DNA of 64,000 bases, from contig NZ_CP109965.1 in NCBI RefSeq assembly GCF_026725475.1, positions 1 through 64,000 on the forward strand, in the 5' to 3' direction. The notes below the pieces were generated by a model, which worked only from the letters and a program-made list of their open reading frames with translations, searched no databases and was not told the origin of the DNA. The stretch is from Catenovulum adriaticum. Lineage in GTDB: Bacteria; Pseudomonadota; Gammaproteobacteria; Enterobacterales; Alteromonadaceae. Positions 8,852 to 17,816 of this stretch are shown here, one piece after another; position 1 is the first letter of the stretch; each line of letters opens with the position of its first letter. The position numbers were made by a program, and so were the translations under genes.

Positions 8852-10690
8852 TTAATCAAATCGATTTAAGTAAGCTTTTATTTCAGCTAAAAATCTATCG
8901 CCATATTTATCAAATTTTCTTTTACCAACACCGCTTACTTTCATCATTTGCTGTTTGTTTTCTGGCGCTTTATTACACATATCAACTAAACTTGCATCGT
9001 TAAAAATAATATAAGGTGGGACATCGTATTCATCGGCGATGGTTTTTCGAGTTTTTCTGAGGCGCTCGAACAGGCGTTTATCATAATTAACGTTATGAGG
9101 AGACGATTTTTTGCTGTCTTTGCCTATTTCAGCTGTGACGTTAATTTGTGGTTCTGCTAACTCTAGTTCGACTTGATTACGTAAAACAGGACGTGCTAAC
9201 TCAGTTAATTTTAGATGACCGTTGTTGGTGATATCTATCACTAACAATCCTCGGTGCACTAATTGGCGTAATATGCTGAGCCAATATTCTTGTGATTTGT
9301 CTTTACCTATCCCATATACCGATAATTCATTGTGTTGTAAATCACGAACTCGCTGAGTTTTTGCACCACGTAGTACTTCGATTACATAATTAAAGCCCGA
9401 GCTTTGTCCGGTCCGATAAACGCAGGATAAAACCTTTTGTGCATCTGTAGTGCCTATATAACGGGTCGGAGGGTTTAAGCAAATATCACAGTTACCACAG
9501 TTTGTGTCTTTGTTTTCACCAAAATAATTGAGCAATACGAGCCGTCGGCAAGTTTCACTTTCAGCCAAGGCCGTCATTGAATTAAATTTATGATGTTCTA
9601 CTTCAGCTCTTTGATAGTGTTCATTTTGATTAATCATCCAGCGGATACGATCCGCATCAGAAAATTCGTATAGCATTAGTGCTTCGCTAGGTAAGCCATC
9701 TCGGCCAGCGCGCCCGGTTTCTTGATAAAAACTTTCAATAGAGCGTGGAATATCATAATGAATAACAAAACGAACATCAGGCTTGTTAATGCCCATTCCA
9801 AAAGCAACGGTTGCTACCATAATTTGAATGTTGTCTTTTAGCCATTCAGTTTGGGCATGTGAGCGCAAACTTACATCTAAGCCTGCATGGTAGGCCATAG
9901 CTTTGAAATTATGGCGGGTCAGGTAATCTGCTACTTCTTCAACTCTTTTTCGAGAAGTACAGTAAATAATGCCACACTGGCCAGTATTACGCTTTATGTA
10001 TTGTTCGACTTGCTGTAATGGTTTAAATTTTTCTTGTTGAATATAGCGAATATTAGGTCGGTCAAAACTGCCGATAAATTCAAATGCCTGATTTAACTTT
10101 AGTAAGTCGATAATATCTTTACGAGTTGCAATATCTGCTGTCGCGGTAAGTGCAATAAAAGGCGTTCTGCTAAAACTATTTCTGAGCTGGCCTAATTGGG
10201 CGTAGTCGGGCCTAAAATCGTGTCCCCATTGTGATACGCAGTGGGCTTCATCGATAGCAATTAAATTAGGTGGAAACTGTTCTAGTTGCGATAAAAAGTG
10301 AGGCTGGAGTAGTTTTTCAGGTGCAACATAAAGTATTTTTATTTGGTTGTATTGTAGCTGAGTTAAAATATCGTTTTGTTGTTGGTAGTCTAGGGTTGAA
10401 TTGATAAAGGCTGATGCTATACCCAAAGAATCAAGCTGGGCGACTTGGTCTTGCATTAGTGCGATTAGCGGTGATATCACAATTGCATAACCGGGCAGGG
10501 CTATTGCAGGTATTTGGTAACATAAAGATTTACCACTCCCGGTTGGCATAATCGCTAAGCTATCCTGACCATTTAAAACAGCTTCAATAACTTCTTGCTG
10601 GCCTTTTCGAAACGAAGGATAACCAAATACATTTTGCAATACCGATAAAGCTGAACTAGACAAAGCGACTCCTATTATTTGAGCCGCCAT
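8852..10690 (-). CDS. recQ: ATP-dependent DNA helicase RecQ
   Basis: 3'-5' DNA helicase acting in RecF-pathway recombination and in processing of stalled forks. The 612 residues hold all RecQ parts in order: helicase core with Walker A MPTGSGKSLCYQIPA near residue 49 and the DEAH box DEAHCVSQWGHDFRPDY near 147; motif VI GRAGRDG near 330; the RecQ-C-terminal zinc site (C-x16-C-x2-C-x2-C around CGNCDIC, near 400); and a complete C-terminal HRDC domain (about 535-610). The first dozen residues upstream of LSVLQNVFGYPSFR are not typical, so the true start may be one of the later codons. The glutathione peroxidase gene lies 30 bp upstream on the same strand. Confidence 0.96.
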   Translation of the reverse strand: MAAQIIGVALSSSALSVLQNVFGYPSFRKGQQEVIEAVLNGQDSLAIMPTGSGKSLCYQIPAIALPGYAIVISPLIALMQDQVAQLDSLGIASAFINSTLDYQQQNDILTQLQYNQIKILYVAPEKLLQPHFLSQLEQFPPNLIAIDEAHCVSQWGHDFRPDYAQLGQLRNSFSRTPFIALTATADIATRKDIIDLLKLNQAFEFIGSFDRPNIRYIQQEKFKPLQQVEQYIKRNTGQCGIIYCTSRKRVEEVADYLTRHNFKAMAYHAGLDVSLRSHAQTEWLKDNIQIMVATVAFGMGINKPDVRFVIHYDIPRSIESFYQETGRAGRDGLPSEALMLYEFSDADRIRWMINQNEHYQRAEVEHHKFNSMTALAESETCRRLVLLNYFGENKDTNCGNCDICLNPPTRYIGTTDAQKVLSCVYRTGQSSGFNYVIEVLRGAKTQRVRDLQHNELSVYGIGKDKSQEYWLSILRQLVHRGLLVIDITNNGHLKLTELARPVLRNQVELELAEPQINVTAEIGKDSKKSSPHNVNYDKRLFERLRKTRKTIADEYDVPPYIIFNDASLVDMCNKAPENKQQMMKVSGVGKRKFDKYGDRFLAEIKAYLNRFD

Positions 10691-10720
10691 TTTAACTTAA
10701 AGCAGGTGAGTATGGCTAAC

Positions 10721-11329
10721 TTAGCTCGCGTTTTTAAGTAGTTTTTTTATGTCTTGTTCTACTTCACCTAAAGGTTCTGCTTTTGAGTTGTAGCTTTGAA
10801 CCACTTGGCCTTTATCATTAAGTAAATATTTATAAAAATTCCATTTAGGCGCGGTACCACTTTGTTTGATTATATTTTTGAAAAAAGGGTTTGCATCATC
10901 ACCTTTTACCGAGCTACTGCTTAACATAGTAAAAGTTACCCCGTAATTAACAAAGCAAATTTCGGCAGTTTCTTTTTCGTTAGTTCTTTCTTGGAAAAAA
11001 TCATTAGATGGGAAACCAACCACCTCTAAGCCCTGATCTTTATATTTTTCATATAAAGCTTCGAGTTGTTTAAATTGGGGGGTAAAACCACAGTCACTGG
11101 CGGTATTTACAACGAGCAAAGTTTTACCATTAAACTGCTCACAAAAATCTATCGTTTTATTACTGTGTAGCTTTTCGGCTTTAAAATTAAGTTGCTCGGG
11201 ACAACTTTTATTCATTTTTGCCGGCTTGGCAGTTTGGCTATTATCTGCAACTGCGTTAGGCAAGTTGATAAGACAACTTAGGGTGAGTAGTAAAAAGTGG
11301 CTTGCTTTTCGGTTAACGGATAATCTCAT
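10721..11329 (-). CDS. Exported glutathione peroxidase-family protein
   Basis: Thiol peroxidase that reduces hydroperoxides. The protein has an N-terminal signal peptide (hydrophobic core FLLLTLSCLINL, predicted cleavage after AVA), so it should act in the periplasm rather than the cytoplasm like BtuE. The family motif NTASDCGFTPQF carries the peroxidatic Cys in place of selenocysteine. The Gln region is modified (FPSNDFFQERTNE), and the Trp-Asn pair is present in PKWNFYKYLL. I prefer the ATG at 11329 because a GGAG Shine-Dalgarno lies six bases before it, whereas the ATG at 11341 has none. The gene is upstream of and co-oriented with recQ, 30 bp away, so the two may be co-transcribed. The electron donor is unknown and may be thioredoxin-like. 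Confidence 0.88.
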   Translation of the reverse strand: MRLSVNRKASHFLLLTLSCLINLPNAVADNSQTAKPAKMNKSCPEQLNFKAEKLHSNKTIDFCEQFNGKTLLVVNTASDCGFTPQFKQLEALYEKYKDQGLEVVGFPSNDFFQERTNEKETAEICFVNYGVTFTMLSSSSVKGDDANPFFKNIIKQSGTAPKWNFYKYLLNDKGQVVQSYNSKAEPLGEVEQDIKKLLKNAS

Positions 11330-11479
11330 TGTTTTCTCCATTTATTTATACTGTGGTTCAGGTTAAGTAGATAATAAGGTTTTGCTTATACTCGTGACAA
11401 AGTACGATAAAATAAACGTCCTTAACAACAGACCCGACACTTAGACATTTTATTGCAAATTGCTCATATTCAGTCTGAA

Positions 11480-11926
11480 TTATTTCAAAAAATAAGTCAT
11501 GGGAACATTAAAGTGTTTGGCAAACGCTTTTATATGGCGAATAGTCAGTTGCCGTTTACCGTTTACCAATTCAGATATAATGCTCTGAGGAACGATATAG
11601 CTAAGCTCTTTTTGCTTGGTTTGGTTTTGCTTTATTAAATGTAATAAAACTTGGTTAGGGCTGTGGACATCGGTTGATTGGTAAGCTTCTATGCTGTTTA
11701 TTAAATTATCTAAAATGATTACTAAAAAAGCATTTTTTTGAAGTTCGACTTCATTAAGATCTTCAAGTAATTGCAGTTTGTCTAATAATTCATCATCTGT
11801 TTTTATAACAGATTGGCTCGTATTTAATAGTTGTGCTAGTGCTTTTGCGGTTGCGGTTGGTATGTCTGAAAAGTAATTTAATACGTTTGATATAGCACTT
11901 ATATCATTTTGATATTCTAAGCCCAC
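11480..11926 (-). CDS. HigA-type antitoxin / XRE regulator without an adjacent toxin
   Basis: A 148-residue protein whose C-terminal half resembles the helix-turn-helix of E. coli HigA: LSYIVPQSIISELVNGKRQL followed by TIRHIKAFAKHFNVPMTYFL lines up with the HigA region LPEIGSKSMVSRVLSGKRKL and onward. The N-terminal half is helical and, as in E. coli HigA, has no separate DNA-binding signature. HigA normally neutralises the mRNA interferase HigB encoded just upstream. Here only 68 bp separate it from the hybrid-kinase gene upstream, and no toxin-sized open frame is visible on either side. It is therefore either an orphan antitoxin or an independent regulator. The family call is fairly secure; the role is not. 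Confidence 0.75.
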   Translation of the reverse strand: MGLEYQNDISAISNVLNYFSDIPTATAKALAQLLNTSQSVIKTDDELLDKLQLLEDLNEVELQKNAFLVIILDNLINSIEAYQSTDVHSPNQVLLHLIKQNQTKQKELSYIVPQSIISELVNGKRQLTIRHIKAFAKHFNVPMTYFLK

Positions 11927-11994
11927 GATTTTCCTTTATCTCAATTTGATATTTTTAACCTCAATTGTAGTGTAGTTGTTATTCTAAGCCGAGG

Positions 11995-14703
11995 TTATTT
12001 AGTTAATACGTCAATAATAGTTTGATGCAGTTTATCAACATCAAATGGTTTAGGGATATGTTCTATCATTCCAGCATTAAAGCAATTCTTTTTGTCTTGA
12101 ATTGAGACATTTGCCGTCATTGCAACAATTTTACTGTTTCGACCATTTTCCATTTTGAGTATTTCTGTTGTTGCTGCAATTCCGTCTAACACTGGCATTT
12201 GAATGTCCATTAAGATCAACGGAAAGTGATTACTTGCAACTTTATCAATCGCCTGCTGACCATTTTCCGCTAAAGTGACATTCGCGCCCAATTGCTCTAA
12301 TTGAAAAATTATAATTTGCTGGTTTATTTCATTGTCTTCAGCAACTAATACGGGCATACCATTTAGTTGTTGCTCTGCTTGTTGTTGAAGTGAAAGTGGT
12401 TGTGTTGTCGTTAGATGTTTGTTTTGTGACTCTGATTTTGCTAGTAATAAATCGAAATAGAAACGACTACCAACCCCTAGTTGGCTTTCGCATTGTAAGG
12501 TGCCTCCCATTAGTTTTATTAAAGTTTGGCTTATACTTAAACCGAGTCCTGTTCCTCCAAACTTGCGAGTAATACTGGGATCCGCTTGGGTAAATGAATC
12601 AAATATACTGGTTATCCTATCTTGCGGTATACCGGTTCCTGTATCTGTGACTTCTATATGTAGCCAGAATTGATCATTATGGTTTACATCCGTTTTGTAA
12701 GTTATCGCTAATTGAATACCACCATATTCGGTAAACTTAATTGCATTGCTACATAAATTCATAATAACTTGTTGTAACCTATGCTCATCACCTAACAATT
12801 TATCTTGTACAAGTGGAGTGTATTTTACTTGGAAAGATAAGCCTTTTTGTTTGATCTGGGCGGAAAATAGTTCAGTTATGCGGTTAACAAGGCGGTTAAG
12901 TGAGAATCGCTCTGTTTCAAGTTCGATTTTCCCGGTCTCTACTTTTGATAAATCGAGTACGTCGCTTATTAATGTTAATAAGGTTTTAGACGCGACCCTA
13001 ATTTTGCGTACATAATCTTGTTGAGTGTGATCTAACTCTGTGGTTTTTAGCATGTCTGAAAGCCCCATAATAGCGTTTAATGGGGTTCTAAGCTCATGGC
13101 TCATGTTAGCCAAAAAGTAGGTTTTTTGAAGTGTTGCTTGCTCAGCTTTTTCTTTTTCTTTATTTAACTCTTTGGTTTTTCTTTTTACGGTGCGGGCAAT
13201 CAAGTTACGATTGCTCATTAGCCAAATAATAAATAGCTGCACGCTTACTGCGATTAATGTGCCTATGGCTAAAATGCTCCAGCTTAGCCAATCTTTTTGG
13301 GCTGTTATCGAGTTTTGAGATATAGATAACTTCATCTGCCAAGGTTGATCGAGGAAGTTAAAGTGGCTGGTTTGACTTAAATAATGTTCGTTGGCGGAAA
13401 GCTGATTTTTATCAAATAGCATAGTACCGTTAGGGTGCGTCACTTGTAATTGATATTTATCGGTATGAACTTGGTTTAAAAGCGGGTACGTAATGCTATT
13501 AAACAAATCATAATAGTTAGTGACAAGTGCAACTAAGCCGATAGCTGTAGCCGTGGGTTTATCAGAATCAAAAACAGCTTTAAATAATAAAAAACCTTTT
13601 TTTTGTACTGTGCCTTGGAACAAATCTACTGGTTGAGACAAACTCATTTCTTTACTATCTATTGCTTTTTGTAGTGCGTTAAAACGTAGTTTTTCACTAC
13701 TAAGATCAAGACCAATAATTTTTGAATTTTCAGCTTTAGGATGTGCATAAACAATAGGATAAATTTGTTTCGATTGGCTAGGGTTAAATTTAAGAGGCTT
13801 TATTTCTCTACCGTGAATTGAACTAAGCTGTCGATAAAATTCAGGTATTTGAGTATTTTCAACTACTTTTATCCATTCAATGGCTTGAGTTTGAATTTTA
13901 TTATTGAGCATTTGTTGTGAGAAGTTGGTAAATTCAGCTTGTGTTACTTGTTGGCTGTTATTAAAAAAACTGGCTAACGAATGCAAATAAACTTGATAAA
14001 GTTCTAACCGTGTTTTTATTAAAAATTCAACTTCTTTTATTCTTTTGTCGACTATTTCTTGTTGTTTTTCTGATTGCTGTACTCGACTAAATTGGAAGGC
14101 AGTAATCACCAAACAGAATATTAATAGTGATGGAGTTAATAGATATACGATATTTTGTTTTAAGTTAAGCAAGCTCCGGTATGTTATTAAAATAATGGCC
14201 GGGCTAATCAGTAGACAGCCTAAAAGGTCTCCAACCCACCAAGTTACCCAATTAAAAAACCAGTTGTTAGCAGGTAAAATGTTAGCCCAGATTAAAATAG
14301 GTATATTTATCGATGCGGATATTAAGCAACTAATTGGCGCAAGCCTAATAAAAAACTTTAATATATCGGTTGGGGTGAGTAATGAAAAACGTTTGTTAAG
14401 AATAGGGCTAACTAACCTGTAGCCCACATATGCTTGCAAAGTGCAAGATAAAGCAAGAGCCACCCCAAGTATCCAATTAAGAGGTTGATACGCTTGTAGT
14501 CCAAAAAGGTAATAACTTAACGACGCAAGGGCAATGGCGGGTAAAATAGTGCGACCCCATAAAATGCACAAGCCAACAGCGATACCTGCTGCAGGCCAAA
14601 TTGCACTTGCTAGATCGGGTTTTATCGAAAACAAAGAACCAAACAAGGCTGCAATAAAGTACAAAAGGTAAGCTATAATATTTTTTTTAATAACAGCCTG
14701 CAT
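11995..14703 (-). CDS. MASE1-CHASE hybrid sensor histidine kinase
   Basis: Membrane sensor kinase of 902 residues. It begins with a MASE1 multi-helix membrane domain (about 1-205; IWPAAGIAVGLCILWG, NWVTWWVGDLLGCLL). A periplasmic CHASE sensor follows (about 240-440), then one more membrane helix (about 475-495) and a coiled coil. HisKA carries the phospho-acceptor His 536 in MSHELRTPLNAIMG; the HATPase has NLCSNAIKFTEYG, DTGTGIP and GGTGLGLSIS. A C-terminal receiver contains Asp 833 in LILMDIQMPVLDG. CHASE domains sense small molecules, but the ligand is unknown. There is no Hpt domain and no adjacent response regulator, so an Hpt elsewhere would be needed; the Hpt of the kinase ending at 23761 is one possibility (inference). 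Confidence 0.92.
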   Translation of the reverse strand: MQAVIKKNIIAYLLYFIAALFGSLFSIKPDLASAIWPAAGIAVGLCILWGRTILPAIALASLSYYLFGLQAYQPLNWILGVALALSCTLQAYVGYRLVSPILNKRFSLLTPTDILKFFIRLAPISCLISASINIPILIWANILPANNWFFNWVTWWVGDLLGCLLISPAIILITYRSLLNLKQNIVYLLTPSLLIFCLVITAFQFSRVQQSEKQQEIVDKRIKEVEFLIKTRLELYQVYLHSLASFFNNSQQVTQAEFTNFSQQMLNNKIQTQAIEWIKVVENTQIPEFYRQLSSIHGREIKPLKFNPSQSKQIYPIVYAHPKAENSKIIGLDLSSEKLRFNALQKAIDSKEMSLSQPVDLFQGTVQKKGFLLFKAVFDSDKPTATAIGLVALVTNYYDLFNSITYPLLNQVHTDKYQLQVTHPNGTMLFDKNQLSANEHYLSQTSHFNFLDQPWQMKLSISQNSITAQKDWLSWSILAIGTLIAVSVQLFIIWLMSNRNLIARTVKRKTKELNKEKEKAEQATLQKTYFLANMSHELRTPLNAIMGLSDMLKTTELDHTQQDYVRKIRVASKTLLTLISDVLDLSKVETGKIELETERFSLNRLVNRITELFSAQIKQKGLSFQVKYTPLVQDKLLGDEHRLQQVIMNLCSNAIKFTEYGGIQLAITYKTDVNHNDQFWLHIEVTDTGTGIPQDRITSIFDSFTQADPSITRKFGGTGLGLSISQTLIKLMGGTLQCESQLGVGSRFYFDLLLAKSESQNKHLTTTQPLSLQQQAEQQLNGMPVLVAEDNEINQQIIIFQLEQLGANVTLAENGQQAIDKVASNHFPLILMDIQMPVLDGIAATTEILKMENGRNSKIVAMTANVSIQDKKNCFNAGMIEHIPKPFDVDKLHQTIIDVLTK

Positions 14704-14866
14704 AAGTGTGTTTTTTACTCAGATAAGTGGACGTTTGTTTTAAGTGTATACTCAATTTAACTGATACGAGTAGTTGATTTAAAAAAAAGCTTAGTTAAAT
14801 AAAAAAGCTTACAGTTTAATTGTTTTTGCGTATCCTGTAATTCATTTTGGTTTTCATTGTGTGCTT

Positions 14867-16339
14867 ATGCAATATAAAGATTTACGTGACTTTATTGCTC
14901 AATTAGAGCAAAAAAACTTATTAAAACGAATTAAGCAGCCTGTCTCAACTTATCTTGAGATGACTGAGATAAGCGATCGTGTGTTACGAGCCGGCGGCCC
15001 AGCTTTGTTGTTTGAGAACCCAGTTGGATTTGATACTCCCGTGTTGTGTAACTTATTTGGTACATCAGAGCGTGTCGCTATGGGGATGGGCAAGCAATCG
15101 GTTGAAGCGTTAAGAGAAGTAGGTCAGTTATTGGCTATGCTTAAAGAACCTGAGCCCCCCAGTGGCTTTAAAGATGCGTTTGCTAAGTTGCCAGTTTATA
15201 AACAAGTTTTGAATATGGCGCCAAAAAAAATAAAAAAAGCGGCTTGCCAGCAAATTGTTAAAACCGGTGATGATGTCGATTTAACCCAATTACCTATTCA
15301 ACACTGTTGGCCGGGTGACGCGGCTCCCTTAATCACCTGGGGATTAACTGTGACTAAAGGGCCGCACAAAAAACGTCAAAATTTAGGTATTTATCGCCAG
15401 CAAGTTTTATCAAAAAATAAAGTGATTATGCGTTGGTTATCGCATCGTGGTGGTGCACTTGATTTTCAAGAATGGCAACAACAAAACCCTGGTGAACGTT
15501 ATCCGGTTGCCGTTGCTTTAGGTGCCGATCCCGCTACTATTTTAGGCGCTGTAACGCCAGTGCCTGATACTTTATCTGAATATGCATTTGCTGGACTGTT
15601 GCGAGGTAATAATACTGAGGTGACAGATTGCCTTAGTTGCGATCTGCAAGTGCCTGCAAGTGCTGAAATTGTATTAGAAGGTTATATAGAAGCGGGCGAA
15701 ATGGCAGATGAAGGTCCATATGGGGATCACACTGGCTATTATAATGAAGTAGATAGTTTTCCTGTGTTTACCGTGACTCATATAACTCACCGAAAAGATC
15801 CTATTTATCATAGTACTTATACTGGCCGTCCACCTGACGAACCCGCTGTTTTAGGGGTTGCGTTAAATGAAGTTTTTGTGCCTATTTTACGTAAGCAATT
15901 TCCTGAAATTGTTGATTTCTATTTACCACCGGAAGGCTGCTCGTACCGTTTGGCTGTGGTCACAATGAAAAAGCAATATGCAGGGCACGCTAAGCGAGTC
16001 ATGATGGGGGTCTGGTCTTTTTTACGGCAGTTTATGTATACCAAGTTTGTGATTGTGTGTGATGATGATGTGAATGCCAGAGATTGGAAAGATGTGATTT
16101 GGGCAATTACAACACGTATGGATCCGGCACGTGATACTACTTTAATTGAAAATACCCCAATTGATTATTTAGATTTTGCATCACCTGTTTCAGGGTTAGG
16201 TTCAAAAATGGGCTTAGATGCCACCAATAAATGGCCAGGTGAAACCACCAGAGAGTGGGGGGTTGCAATTGAAATGGACGAATCTGTTAAACAAAAAGTA
16301 GATGATATTTGGGACGAGTTAGACATTATGCCTAAATAG
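14867..16339 (+). CDS. ubiD: 4-hydroxy-3-polyprenylbenzoate decarboxylase UbiD
   Basis: Decarboxylase of ubiquinone biosynthesis that uses the prenylated FMN made by UbiX. The 490 residues follow E. coli UbiD closely from MQYKDLRDFIAQLEQKN through RAGGPALLFENPVGFDTPVL and LCNLFGTSERVAMGMG. The catalytic region E-x-P-YGDHTGYY is present (ADEGPYGDHTGYYNEVD near residue 283), as is the IYHSTYTGRPPDEPA segment. The start is taken at ATG 14867 by homology; a GTG six bases upstream is in frame. It is followed after 2 bp by a ferredoxin gene and then fre. The ubiD-fre pairing is the same as in E. coli, but the ferredoxin between them is not. Confidence 0.96.
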   Translation: MQYKDLRDFIAQLEQKNLLKRIKQPVSTYLEMTEISDRVLRAGGPALLFENPVGFDTPVLCNLFGTSERVAMGMGKQSVEALREVGQLLAMLKEPEPPSGFKDAFAKLPVYKQVLNMAPKKIKKAACQQIVKTGDDVDLTQLPIQHCWPGDAAPLITWGLTVTKGPHKKRQNLGIYRQQVLSKNKVIMRWLSHRGGALDFQEWQQQNPGERYPVAVALGADPATILGAVTPVPDTLSEYAFAGLLRGNNTEVTDCLSCDLQVPASAEIVLEGYIEAGEMADEGPYGDHTGYYNEVDSFPVFTVTHITHRKDPIYHSTYTGRPPDEPAVLGVALNEVFVPILRKQFPEIVDFYLPPEGCSYRLAVVTMKKQYAGHAKRVMMGVWSFLRQFMYTKFVIVCDDDVNARDWKDVIWAITTRMDPARDTTLIENTPIDYLDFASPVSGLGSKMGLDATNKWPGETTREWGVAIEMDESVKQKVDDIWDELDIMPK

Positions 16340-16341
16340 CC

Positions 16342-16620
16342 ATGAACTCTGTTCAAGTAACGCTAAAACCCAGCGGCATACAATTTAGTGTAGAACCGCT
16401 GGAAACCATAGTTGAAGCAGCGCTTCGGCACAATATCGATTTTCCTTATTCTTGTTTACAGGGTACATGCGATACCTGTATTTGTAAGTTAACTAAGGGA
16501 AAGGTAAGCTATGGTGATTTACCCTATGTATTTACCGATGAAGAGAAAGCTCAAGGGATTACATTTGCTTGTATAGCCTATCCATTAACGGATATTGAGC
16601 TTGAACTACCAAATGTGTAA
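16342..16620 (+). CDS. Plant-type [2Fe-2S] ferredoxin
   Basis: A 92-residue electron carrier with a single [2Fe-2S] domain. The cluster-binding pattern is C-x4-C-x2-C in YSCLQGTCDTCICKL (near residue 38), with the fourth ligand in TFACIAYP near the end, as in ferredoxin domains fused to oxygenase reductases. It has no signal peptide, so it is cytoplasmic. Its start lies 2 bp after the ubiD stop and fre follows 42 bp later, so the three are very probably one transcript. Together with Fre, which has FAD and NAD(P)H-binding domains but no iron-sulfur domain, it would make a complete two-part ferredoxin reductase. That partnership is inferred from adjacency. Confidence 0.92.
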   Translation: MNSVQVTLKPSGIQFSVEPLETIVEAALRHNIDFPYSCLQGTCDTCICKLTKGKVSYGDLPYVFTDEEKAQGITFACIAYPLTDIELELPNV

Positions 16621-16662
16621 AGTGAGCAATAGTAATTAAGAATACCAATTAAGAGAAATTAA

Positions 16663-17361
16663 ATGTTTGATATTGAATGTAAAGTGGTTGAAATTAGTCA
16701 GCTAACAGAGCACGTCTCTAAAGTTTTATTAAAACCAACTGAGCCCTTAGTTTTTGTAGCTGGTCAATATATTGAATTGGTTATTGGCGAAAATGATAAG
16801 CGACCTTTTTCAATTGCGAACTCTCCGTTAGACAACGAATTTATTGAACTGCATATTGGCGCGGCGCAAGCTGATAAATGGGCATCCACGGCATTAACTC
16901 ATATCAAAAACAACCCAACTGTAATGCTTCATGGCCCATCAGGTAAAGCTGGTTTGCGAGATAATGATACTCGACCTGTTATTTTGTTAGCAGGTGGTAC
17001 AGGGTTTAGTTATACCAAATCAATTGCTGAAACTTTGCTTAAGCAAAACTTCCAGCAACCGATCTTTTTTTATTGGGGGCTACGTAATCAAGCAGCAGCT
17101 TATGAACTTGAATATTGGTTAACGATGCATGCAGAGCATAAGCATTTTAATTTTATTCCAGTTATTGAAGATGCGGATGCATCATGGCAAGGTCGAACGG
17201 GCTTAGTGATTGATGCAGTATTAGCAGACTTTACTAATTTAGCTGAGTATCATATTTATTGTGCAGGCCGTTTTGAAATGGTTGGAAAAGCGAGAGAGGC
17301 TTTTGTAGCTAAAGGCTTAGATGTTGAGCATATTTTTGGTGATGCATTTTCTTTTATTTAA
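16663..17361 (+). CDS. fre: NAD(P)H-flavin reductase Fre
   Basis: Reduces free flavins with NAD(P)H. The 232 residues have the two-domain ferredoxin-reductase fold: flavin domain with GQYIELVIGENDKRPFSIAN (about 40-60) and nucleotide domain starting at ILLAGGTGFSY (about 107-117), with the C-terminal GDAFSFI that matches E. coli Fre GDAFAFI. It is the third gene of the ubiD-ferredoxin-fre set. Reduced FMN is the substrate of UbiX, which makes the UbiD cofactor, so the pairing with ubiD is functionally sensible; this is a general pathway argument and not shown here. Confidence 0.94.
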   Translation: MFDIECKVVEISQLTEHVSKVLLKPTEPLVFVAGQYIELVIGENDKRPFSIANSPLDNEFIELHIGAAQADKWASTALTHIKNNPTVMLHGPSGKAGLRDNDTRPVILLAGGTGFSYTKSIAETLLKQNFQQPIFFYWGLRNQAAAYELEYWLTMHAEHKHFNFIPVIEDADASWQGRTGLVIDAVLADFTNLAEYHIYCAGRFEMVGKAREAFVAKGLDVEHIFGDAFSFI

Positions 17362-17816
17362 TGGATAGCTTTAACATTCAATAAATTATAGGGTGTTTAG
17401 GTTGCTGATTTTTCCTGCAACTTAAACACGGCAAGCCTAAGCGTATTATCTGCCTGTTCGCCCCTTTTAAGTTTCTTATTATTTTTTAATTTGCGCCTTT
17501 ATTTTAAGCTTTAAACTTAGCTTAAGTTAAAGACACCGCCTAGACTTATCCATCTCACTTAAAAATAATCTTTCAATAAAATTAGCATCCTAAACAGGTT
17601 TAACTATACTTAGGCGTAACGTTAAATTGATTCAAAAACTAGGTGTTTAACAATCGGTTAATGCATTATTCAATCTTGGTTTAGCTTGTGTTGACACCTG
17701 ATTGGTGGCTGAAAAAATAAGCGTTGCTAATACGTCATCTAAAATTTTGCAAAGAACAAAGTAACACTTAGTTATGGGTGTAATCGTTCATATTATTTGT
17801 TAAAGGTTTATTCAGG
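17362..17816. other. 455-bp intergenic region between fre and the signalling cluster
   Basis: No gene is visible. A hairpin lies at 17393-17429 (GTGTTTAGGTTGC with GCAACTTAAACAC, one G-T pair). It has no T tract but could end the fre transcript. The rest is AT-rich and is probably the regulatory region of the downstream sensor cluster, including the candidate promoter at 17691. No copy of the repeats found elsewhere in the window was seen. Confidence 0.5.
17691..17719 (+). promoter_or_regulatory. Candidate sigma-70 promoter for the signalling cluster
   Basis: A perfect -35 TTGACA (17691-17696) is followed after 17 bp by a weak AAAATA -10. It lies about 100 bp before the kinase start at 17817. 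The -10 is poor, so the call is tentative. Confidence 0.3.
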
